Shown here in pieces: positions 57,906-64,000 of a stretch of 64,000 nt of DNA. The position numbers and the translations under genes are program-made. The notes under the pieces are model-generated. The model did not search any database. It was not told where the DNA came from and saw only the letters and a program-made list of their open reading frames with translations. The stretch's first letter is position 1. Every line of letters starts with the position of its first letter. The stretch lies in contig NZ_CP092915.1 of NCBI RefSeq assembly GCF_022557175.1, positions 4,650,001-4,714,000 of the forward strand, in the 5' to 3' direction. The stretch comes from Mycolicibacterium sp. YH-1 (lineage in GTDB: Bacteria > Actinomycetota > Actinomycetes > Mycobacteriales > Mycobacteriaceae).

Positions 57906-58739
57906 GTGAGTCAAGAGAGCGGCGAGGTTGTCGGTGAGGGCCAGGCCGCCGGCTCGGTGACCGTGTCTCACGACGGTGCAATCCTGCGTCTCGTACTCGA
58001 CCGTCCCGATCGACGGAACTCCCTGAGCCACACAATGATCAACACGCTGGTTCAGGCACTTAGCGACGCCGCCACCGACGACGCCCTGCGCGCCGTCCAC
58101 ATTCGGGGAGCCGGCGACGACTTCTGCGCGGGTGCGGACTGGGTGGCCACCAACGCATCAGGCGGGACGCGCCCCCGCACCGGGGACCTGGTCCGCCGCA
58201 TCCCCCTGACCTCGCACCGCGTCATCGAACTCGTCGGGGCAATCGCACTTCCCGTGGTGTGCACGGTTCGCGGCTGGGCAGTCGGCCTGGGTTGTAACCT
58301 CGCGCTCGCCGCCGACTTCACCGTCGCAGCCGACGACGCGGTGTTCTGGGAACCGTTCCTGGACCGCGGATTCAGCCCCGACTCCGGTGCCACCTGGCTG
58401 CTGCCCCGCCTGGTCGGCGTGGCCAGGGCGCGACGCATGCTGTTGCTGGGCGAGAGGGTCTCGGCCGCCGACGCCGCCGACTGGGGCATGATCCACCAGG
58501 CCACGGCGGCTCAGGACGCGGACGAGGTGACCGAGGCCCTGCTGGCCCGGCTCGCCGCTGGCCCAACGGTCGCGCTGGGGCTGGCCAAGTCGGCGATGCG
58601 GGCCAATCAGCACGCCACCCTGGAGCAGGCCATGACCCAGGAGCTGTACAACCTCGAACTGTCTTGCCGGACAGCAGACTTCAAGGAGGGACTCGCGGCC
58701 TTCCGCGAGCGCCGCGCACCGGACTTCACCGGCCGATGA
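57906..58739 (+). CDS. enoyl-CoA hydratase/isomerase (crotonase)
   Basis: A 277-residue crotonase. DRPDRRNSLSHTMINTLVQAL, oxyanion strand DFCAGADWVA, VRGWAVGLGCNLALAADF, and the helix FLDRGFSPDSGATWLLPRLVG with Asp at the second acidic position, as in PaaG-type isomerases. C-terminus FRERRAPDFTGR. GTG 57906 has GGAAGGG nine bases upstream; the in-frame ATG at 57870 lies inside the dyad and is unlikely. It opens the rightward operon of three crotonases and three ligases. Confidence 0.9.
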   Translation: MSQESGEVVGEGQAAGSVTVSHDGAILRLVLDRPDRRNSLSHTMINTLVQALSDAATDDALRAVHIRGAGDDFCAGADWVATNASGGTRPRTGDLVRRIPLTSHRVIELVGAIALPVVCTVRGWAVGLGCNLALAADFTVAADDAVFWEPFLDRGFSPDSGATWLLPRLVGVARARRMLLLGERVSAADAADWGMIHQATAAQDADEVTEALLARLAAGPTVALGLAKSAMRANQHATLEQAMTQELYNLELSCRTADFKEGLAAFRERRAPDFTGR

Positions 58740-58753
58740 CCGAAGGGAAATCC

Positions 58754-59557
58754 ATGCCATTCGACGCGATCACGTATGAGGTCACCGGCCACACCGCGAC
58801 CATCACGCTCAACCGGCCCGAGGCGCTCAACGCGCTGAGCCCGCACATGATCACCGAGCTGAGGACCGCCTATGACGCGGCGGAGAACGATGACGACGTC
58901 TGGATCCTCATCGTCACCGCCAATGGCCGCGCGTTCTGCACGGGCGCGGACGTCTCGGAGATCCCCGGTGACGGCAAGGTCATCAACGAGCGGCCCTACC
59001 TGTCGACGTATGAACAGTGGGAGGCCCCGCAGGAGGGCACACCGCCGTTCCGCCGGATGGCCAAGCCGGTGCTGGCCGCGATCAACGGGATCTGCTGTGG
59101 CGCAGGGCTGGACTGGGTCACCACCGGCGACGTGGTCATCGCCTCGGATCGGGCGACGTTCTTCGACCCGCATGTGAGCATCGGCCTGGTCGCCGGCCGT
59201 GAGATGGTCCGCCTGGCTCGGGTCCTGCCTCGCAACATCGCGCTGCGCATGTCACTGATGGGCAAGCACGAGCGGATGACCGCACAGCGCGCATACGACC
59301 TCGGCATGATCAGCGAGGTCGTCGAGCACGACCGACTGCTCGAACGGGCCCACGAGATCGCCGACGTGATCAACTCCAACGCCCCACTGGCCGTCCGCGG
59401 GACACGCCTGGCCATCCACAAGACGTTGGACCTGCCCCTGCACGAGGCCGAGATCCTGGCCGAGACATTCCGGGAGCGGGTCGTGCGGACGGAGGACGCG
59501 CTCGAGGGGCCGCGCGCGTTCATGGAGAAGCGGACGCCGAACTGGCAGTGCAGGTGA
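58754..59557 (+). CDS. enoyl-CoA hydratase/isomerase (crotonase)
   Basis: A 267-residue crotonase. TITLNRPEALNALSPHMITELRTAYD, AFCTGADVSEIPG, NGICCGAGLDWVTTGDVV, and FFDPHVSIGLVAGREMVRLARVLP; the catalytic Glu of classical hydratases is not at the usual positions. ATG 58754 has GAAGGG about seven bases upstream; an in-frame ATG at 58736 overlaps the preceding stop as ATGA and is the alternative. It is closely related in layout to the next gene product. Confidence 0.88.
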   Translation: MPFDAITYEVTGHTATITLNRPEALNALSPHMITELRTAYDAAENDDDVWILIVTANGRAFCTGADVSEIPGDGKVINERPYLSTYEQWEAPQEGTPPFRRMAKPVLAAINGICCGAGLDWVTTGDVVIASDRATFFDPHVSIGLVAGREMVRLARVLPRNIALRMSLMGKHERMTAQRAYDLGMISEVVEHDRLLERAHEIADVINSNAPLAVRGTRLAIHKTLDLPLHEAEILAETFRERVVRTEDALEGPRAFMEKRTPNWQCR

Positions 59558-60351
59558 GTGAGATGCCACAGTTCGAGACAGTCCTCGTCGACGTCGACGA
59601 GGCGGCGCGAGTCGCCACCGTGACATTGAACCGGCCGGACCGACTGAACTCGTTCGACCGGCGCATGTGCCACGAGATGGCCGACGTCTGGCGCACCGTG
59701 AAACTCGACGACCGAGTCAACGCGGTGGTACTGCGCGGGGCTGGTGAGAAGGCGTTCTCCGCGGGCCTCGACGTCAAGACCCCCTACGGTCAGCCGTCGA
59801 ATGTGTGGAACCACGAGGATCCCGGCGAGTTCCTCAGCCCGAAGTGGCAGAAGATGTGGAAGCCCGTCGTGTGTGCCGTGCAGGGCATGTGCACCGCCGG
59901 GGCGTTCTACTACGTCAATGAGTCCGATGTCGTGATCTGCTCCTCCGACGCCACGTTCTTCGACTCCCACGTCAGCTTCGGCCGGGTGTGTGCGCTGGAG
60001 CCGATCGGGCTGATGCGCCGGATCGGGCTCGGTGAGACACTGCGAATCGCCTTGACCGGCAACGACGAACGCGTCAGCGCTCAGACCGCACTGCGGATCG
60101 GGCTGGTGTCCGAGATCGTCGAGGCAACCGGGACCGAGGAGCTGTGGGCCCGCGCGCACGAGATCGCGAGCATGATCGCCGCGCACCCGACATCGGCGAC
60201 CCAGGGCACCGTCAAGGCCATCTGGGAGTCGCTCGACAAACCGTACCGCGCAGCGCTCGAGCAGGGGCTGATCTACACCCGACTCGGCAATGCCATCGGA
60301 GACTCCGAGCTGGACCCGAATCGTCGTCCGCCAACGCCGAGGATTCGTTGA
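59554..60351 (+). CDS. enoyl-CoA hydratase/isomerase (crotonase)
   Basis: A 265-residue crotonase. ATVTLNRPDRLNSFDRRMCHEMAD, AFSAGLDVKTPYG, QGMCTAGAFYYVNESDVVI and FFDSHVSFGRVCALEPIGLMRR, which places Glu in the second helix. It overlaps the upstream stop as GTGA; ATG 59563 with GGTGAG upstream is an alternative start that shortens it by three residues. The stop overlaps the ligase start by one base (TGATG). The three adjacent crotonases differ at catalytic positions, so they may catalyse different steps. Confidence 0.88.
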   Translation: MSEMPQFETVLVDVDEAARVATVTLNRPDRLNSFDRRMCHEMADVWRTVKLDDRVNAVVLRGAGEKAFSAGLDVKTPYGQPSNVWNHEDPGEFLSPKWQKMWKPVVCAVQGMCTAGAFYYVNESDVVICSSDATFFDSHVSFGRVCALEPIGLMRRIGLGETLRIALTGNDERVSAQTALRIGLVSEIVEATGTEELWARAHEIASMIAAHPTSATQGTVKAIWESLDKPYRAALEQGLIYTRLGNAIGDSELDPNRRPPTPRIR

Positions 60352-61835
60352 TGGCCAACCCGCTGACCCGGCGAATCACCGAAGTCCTCGCTCTCGCACC
60401 ACAGTCCCGCGCCATCGAGTTCGAGGGCGACTGGTCGACATGGGCCGAGGTGGGCGACCAAGCCAGGCGTATCGCCACAGTCGTGGCACAACACGGTGGG
60501 TCGCACCCGCAGGTGGGTGTTCTGCTGCGCAACACACCCGCCCACGTCGCGACGTTCCTGGGGCTGATACTCGCAGAGGCGACGCTGGTGGTCATCAACC
60601 CGGCGCGCGGCGATGACCGCACCAGGGATGACATCGCGGCACTGGGACTGCCCATAGTCATCGGGACGGCCGACGACCTGGCCGCACTGGTCAGGACGTC
60701 AGACTCCATGACCGCCGTCACGGTATCGACGCTGACCGAACCACCGCGGCTATCACCCTGTCCGACACCCATATCGGCAGACACCCGACCCGGTGTCGCG
60801 GTCCGCATGCTGACCAGCGGCACCACCGGTCCGCCGAAGCGGATCGACCTGACCTACGACATGTTGGCGCGCAGCGCGCTCGGCGCCAACCCCGAGGCCG
60901 CCACCGCCCCAGCCGAGCCGCGGCGCGGTGTCGCCATCGTCAACGCGCCCCTTGTGCACATCGGCGGTGTCTACCGGGTACTGCAGTGCGTCACCGAGGC
61001 CCGCCCGTTCGTCCTACTCCCCCGCTTCGAGTTGCAGCGCTGGGCGCAGATGGTGCGCGAACACCGGCCGAAGGCGGTGTCACTTGTACCCGCCGCGCTG
61101 CGCATGGTGCTGCACTCTGACCTGACTCGCGACGACCTCGCGGGCGTACGCGCGGTGACCTCCGGTACCGCGCCGCTGTCGGCCGAGGACGCCGATGCGT
61201 TCACCGACAAGTTCGGCATCCCGGTGCTGACATCCTATGCGGCAACCGAATTCGGTGGTGGCGTTGCCGGTTGGAGCCTCGCCGACCACACCCGTTACTG
61301 GCACGACAAGCGCGGCAGTGTGGGCCGCGCCACCCTCGGCGCGAAGCTGCGGGTCATCGACGACGACGGTAACCCCGTCGACCCCGGCGTACCCGGTCTG
61401 CTCGAGGTCAAGCCCGGCCAGCTCGACCCAGACGCGGGCTGGATCCGCACGACGGACCTGGCCCGCATCGACGAGGACGGCTTCCTGTGGATCCTCGGTC
61501 GCGCCGATCAGGCGATCGTCCGGGGCGGGTTCAAGGTCATGCCCGATGATGTGCGCCTGGCGTTGGAGGCCCATCCCGCCGTGGCCGGTGCTGCCGTGGT
61601 GGGCCGCCCCGATGAGCGACTCGGTGAGACTCCGGTGGCGATGGTCGAGTTACGCACCGAATCCAACACCGACACCGACGAGATCGCCGACTTTCTGCGG
61701 ACCAGGCTGGCCCGCTACGAGGTCCCGACCGAGATCGCGATCGTCGACACCATCCCGAGAACTCCGTCGGGCAAGGCCGACCTGGGCGCGGTGCGGGCAC
61801 ACTTCGCCGCGTCCCGAGGCGGGCATGGCGGCTGA
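60351..61835 (+). CDS. AMP-forming acyl-CoA ligase
   Basis: A 494-residue acyl-CoA synthetase-like enzyme. Phosphate loop VRMLTSGTTGPPKRIDL, TSYAATEFGGGVAGW, RTTDLARIDEDGFLWILGRADQAIVRGGFKVMPDDV and the terminal PRTPSGKADLGAV with the catalytic Lys. The phosphate loop Lys is followed by Arg (PPKR) instead of Gly. ATG 60351 overlaps the crotonase stop as TGATG. First of three consecutive ligase genes; each overlaps the next by 8-11 bases. Confidence 0.9.
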   Translation: MANPLTRRITEVLALAPQSRAIEFEGDWSTWAEVGDQARRIATVVAQHGGSHPQVGVLLRNTPAHVATFLGLILAEATLVVINPARGDDRTRDDIAALGLPIVIGTADDLAALVRTSDSMTAVTVSTLTEPPRLSPCPTPISADTRPGVAVRMLTSGTTGPPKRIDLTYDMLARSALGANPEAATAPAEPRRGVAIVNAPLVHIGGVYRVLQCVTEARPFVLLPRFELQRWAQMVREHRPKAVSLVPAALRMVLHSDLTRDDLAGVRAVTSGTAPLSAEDADAFTDKFGIPVLTSYAATEFGGGVAGWSLADHTRYWHDKRGSVGRATLGAKLRVIDDDGNPVDPGVPGLLEVKPGQLDPDAGWIRTTDLARIDEDGFLWILGRADQAIVRGGFKVMPDDVRLALEAHPAVAGAAVVGRPDERLGETPVAMVELRTESNTDTDEIADFLRTRLARYEVPTEIAIVDTIPRTPSGKADLGAVRAHFAASRGGHGG

Positions 61836-63399
61836 TATCGCGCCCGGCACCGAGACGATCGCGTCCGTCCTGATCCGTCAGGCGCGGACGAGGACCACTC
61901 ACCCACTGCTGATTTGCGATGCCGAGCGGCTGAGTTACGAAGACGCCGAGCGTCGTTCGGCACTGCTCGCGCGGGGGCTCATCACACTCGGGGTCGGCAA
62001 GGGCAGTCACGTCGGTGTGCTCTACCCCAACGGCGCCGACTTCGTCATCGGCATGCTTGCCACCACCCGCATCGGGGCTGTCGCAGTTCCGTTCACCACG
62101 TTCGCCACGGCGCGCGAACTCGGCGAGCAACTCGCCCACGCCGACGTCACGGTCCTGCTCGCCGCCCGGTCGTATCGTTCACACGACTACGTCGGCCGCC
62201 TGACCGAAGCCCTCGGCGTGCGGGAGTTCACGCCGTCGCGGCCGCTGTTCATCGCGAGAGCACCGCAATTGCGCCATATCGTTTTCGACCAGCACGAGGT
62301 CGCGAACCTGGCCGACGGTGTGGACGACGACCTACTGTGCGCGCTACAGGACGATGTCGACGGGTCGGATCCGCTGGCTATCGTCTACACATCGGGATCC
62401 ACGGACGTTCCCAAGGGGGCCGTGCACACGCATGCCAGCGTCCTCGGCCACCAGCGCAACCTCAACGAGATTCGCGGCCTCGATGCCGATGACCGGCTGT
62501 TCTGCAACTCACCGTTCTTCTGGGTGGGCGGTCTGGCCTTCGGTCTGCTCGCCACGCTCGTCGCCGGCGCCACCCTGGTGTGTTCCAACGCGGTCGACGC
62601 GGGTGCCACCCTCGATCTGCTGGAGACCGAACGGCCCACGCTGACCAATGGTTTCGCGGCAGCGGTCGCCCACCTCGCCCGCCACCACAGCTTCCCGGGA
62701 CGCGACCTGTCATCCATGCGACGCGGCAACCTGTACCCGATCATGCCGGCCGACGTGCGCCCAGCCGATCCCGACCGCAGGCACAACATGCTGGGGATGA
62801 CCGAGGCGGGCGGCACGTTCCTGCTGCACGCCGACGAATCGGACCAGCCCGAGACGCGCCGCGGCTCATTCGGGCGGCCGGCACCCGGATTCGAGACGAG
62901 GGTCGTCGACCCCGATACCGGCGCGGCGGTCGAACACGGCACGGTCGGCGAACTGCTCATCCGCGGACCGCATCTCATGCAGAGATACCACCGGCGCAGC
63001 CGCGAGGAGTGCTTCGACCCCGACGGGTGGTTTCACACCGGAGACAACGTCCGTGTGGATGAGGACGGCTACGTCTACTACCTGGGGCGGCGCGGCGCGA
63101 TGATCAAGACCGCCGGCGCCAACGTGTCGCCCGTCGAGGTGGAGAAGGCCATCGCGCGGGTCACCGGCGGCACGGTCGCACACGTCGTCGGTCTGCCCGA
63201 CCTCGAACGCGGCGAGATCGTTGCCGCAGTCCTCGTCGATCACCATGTCGACCCGTCGGCATTGCGCGACCTGCTCGCGCCAGAGTTGTCGGCGTTCAAA
63301 CTGCCACGCCGAGTCGCCACCGTCACCGTCACCGAGGTGCCGCTGCTGTCGAGCGGCAAGGTCGACCTCCGCCGCCTTCGCGAGGTGTTCGATGGCTGA
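61825..63399 (+). CDS. AMP-forming acyl-CoA ligase
   Basis: A 524-residue acyl-CoA synthetase-like enzyme. Phosphate loop AIVYTSGSTDVPKGAVHTH, MLGMTEAGGTFLLH, and WFHTGDNVRVDEDGYVYYLGRRGAMIKTAGANVSPVEVE; catalytic Lys in LLSSGKVDLRRL. ATG 61825 overlaps the previous ligase gene by 11 bases. The protein has a PxxGxF-type acyl-binding region unlike that of its upstream neighbour, so the two probably activate different acids or one adenylates only. Confidence 0.9.
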   Translation: MAADIAPGTETIASVLIRQARTRTTHPLLICDAERLSYEDAERRSALLARGLITLGVGKGSHVGVLYPNGADFVIGMLATTRIGAVAVPFTTFATARELGEQLAHADVTVLLAARSYRSHDYVGRLTEALGVREFTPSRPLFIARAPQLRHIVFDQHEVANLADGVDDDLLCALQDDVDGSDPLAIVYTSGSTDVPKGAVHTHASVLGHQRNLNEIRGLDADDRLFCNSPFFWVGGLAFGLLATLVAGATLVCSNAVDAGATLDLLETERPTLTNGFAAAVAHLARHHSFPGRDLSSMRRGNLYPIMPADVRPADPDRRHNMLGMTEAGGTFLLHADESDQPETRRGSFGRPAPGFETRVVDPDTGAAVEHGTVGELLIRGPHLMQRYHRRSREECFDPDGWFHTGDNVRVDEDGYVYYLGRRGAMIKTAGANVSPVEVEKAIARVTGGTVAHVVGLPDLERGEIVAAVLVDHHVDPSALRDLLAPELSAFKLPRRVATVTVTEVPLLSSGKVDLRRLREVFDG

Positions 63400-64000
63400 C
63401 ACCCCTGAGACTCCTGAGACCCCTGGCACCCTTGACGCCCTCGTTCGTCGCGGGTGCGCCGAGCACGGCACGAAACCGGCGGTCATCGCCCCAGCCGAGC
63501 GGATCGACTACGCCACACTCGATTCCACGACATTGGAGTTGGCCGCCGCGTTCGTGGCGGCGGGTGTCGGCAAGGGCACCCGCGTCGGCCTGATCATGCC
63601 CAACGGCGTCCGCTGGGTGCAGATCGCTGTGGCCCTCGGCCGCATTGGGGCTGTGCTGGTGCCGCTGAGCACGCTTCTCGCGCCGCGGGAACTCGTCGCC
63701 CAACTGCGCGCTGCGTCAGTCCAGACGCTGATCACCGTCAACGAGTTCCGCGGCCACCGCTACCCCGCCGAACTCGCCGCGGAGTTGGACACCACCGGCG
63801 TGCTCAACCGCACGCTGTACCACCAGGCGCTGCCCGCCCTGCGCACGGTGTGGGAGGCGCAGGCGCTGCCCGCGGTGACAGCGAGCGATGACGTGCGCGA
63901 CGTCGTGGCGGCCATGACCGCCGCACTCACACCGAGCGACCCATTGGTGATCATGTTCACGTCGGGTAGCAGCGGAACACCGAAAGGTGTTGTGCACTCG
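63392..64000 (+). CDS. AMP-forming acyl-CoA ligase, N-terminal part (3' partial)
   Basis: An open frame of 203 codons that runs off the right edge. ATG 63392 overlaps the upstream stop by eight bases. The product starts MADTPETPETPGTLDALVRRGCAEHG, with a short Thr/Pro/Glu repeat. A substrate-binding region GVGKGTRVGLIMPNGVRWVQIAVALGRIGAVLVPLSTLLAPREL follows. The window ends in the phosphate loop IMFTSGSSGTPKGVVHS. It closely resembles the previous ligase in order of motifs. Confidence 0.88.
   Translation, partial: MADTPETPETPGTLDALVRRGCAEHGTKPAVIAPAERIDYATLDSTTLELAAAFVAAGVGKGTRVGLIMPNGVRWVQIAVALGRIGAVLVPLSTLLAPRELVAQLRAASVQTLITVNEFRGHRYPAELAAELDTTGVLNRTLYHQALPALRTVWEAQALPAVTASDDVRDVVAAMTAALTPSDPLVIMFTSGSSGTPKGVVHS

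Noticed and set aside
61237..61824. Upstream extension of the ligase at 61825
   Set aside because: The frame is open but overlaps the previous ligase gene in another frame and gives an Arg/Ser-rich sequence. The start at 61825 restores the family N-terminus.
1..64000. tRNA, rRNA, insertion sequences or prophage genes
   Set aside because: I saw no cloverleaf, rRNA-like sequence, transposase, integrase or phage structural gene; the only candidate mobile remnant is the 13E12 HNH gene.

Overview
The window is a 64 kb stretch of high-GC actinobacterial chromosome. It most likely comes from a fast-growing Mycobacterium (Mycolicibacterium). The evidence is the ligB-cstA gene order also found in M. 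tuberculosis (Rv3062-Rv3063), a 13E12-type HNH gene behind a mycobacterial LexA box, a mycofactocin-type SDR, F420-type luciferase-like oxidoreductases, an EF-G2-like protein, many GTG starts and several probably leaderless genes. I annotate 59 protein genes. I saw no rRNA, tRNA, CRISPR array or insertion sequence.

Layout. 1-6.6 kb is housekeeping: a DUF1214 fragment, a YqeY-like protein, ATP-dependent DNA ligase LigB, a MerR regulator with an alpha/beta hydrolase, and the CstA/YbdD peptide transporter. From 6.7 kb to the right edge the window is almost entirely a catabolic island. It holds three cytochromes P450, a KshA-like Rieske oxygenase, two F420-type LLM oxidoreductases, three short-chain dehydrogenases, an extended-SDR epimerase/dehydrogenase, two aldehyde dehydrogenases, a molybdopterin oxidoreductase, four amidohydrolase-2 proteins, an acyl-CoA dehydrogenase pair, six crotonases, one classical thiolase, one thiolase-like/DUF35 pair, two hotdog thioesterases, five AMP-forming acyl-CoA ligases (the last cut by the window edge), an acyl-CoA carboxyltransferase and a carboxylesterase. 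Regulators in the island are two TetR proteins and one FadR-type GntR protein. Interspersed non-catabolic genes are a 13E12 HNH gene, an EF-G2-like GTPase, a ribbon-helix-helix/DUF4097 pair and three small or large exported proteins.

How the genes may work together. The enzyme set fits oxidation of a bulky hydrophobic ring or branched compound (P450, Rieske, alcohol and aldehyde dehydrogenases), activation to CoA thioesters, and side-chain or ring removal by dehydrogenation, hydration, retro-aldol or thiolytic cleavage. The real substrate cannot be read from sequence. The strongest new observation is a 19-bp dyad, consensus TAC(T/G)GTA-N5-TAC(A/C)GTA. It occurs in nine intergenic regions in front of most of these operons, with a tenth degenerate copy in front of the TetR gene at 53306. 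This looks like one regulon controlled by one repressor, plausibly that TetR.

Other notable regulatory structure includes a MerR palindrome overlapping a leaderless promoter, a self-repression dyad in the promoter spacer of a ribbon-helix-helix gene, a LexA box, paired IdeR-like iron boxes, a GntR palindrome, and a 364-bp control region packed with four dyads. Several short perfect or near-perfect tandem duplications sit exactly on start or stop codons of neighbouring genes.
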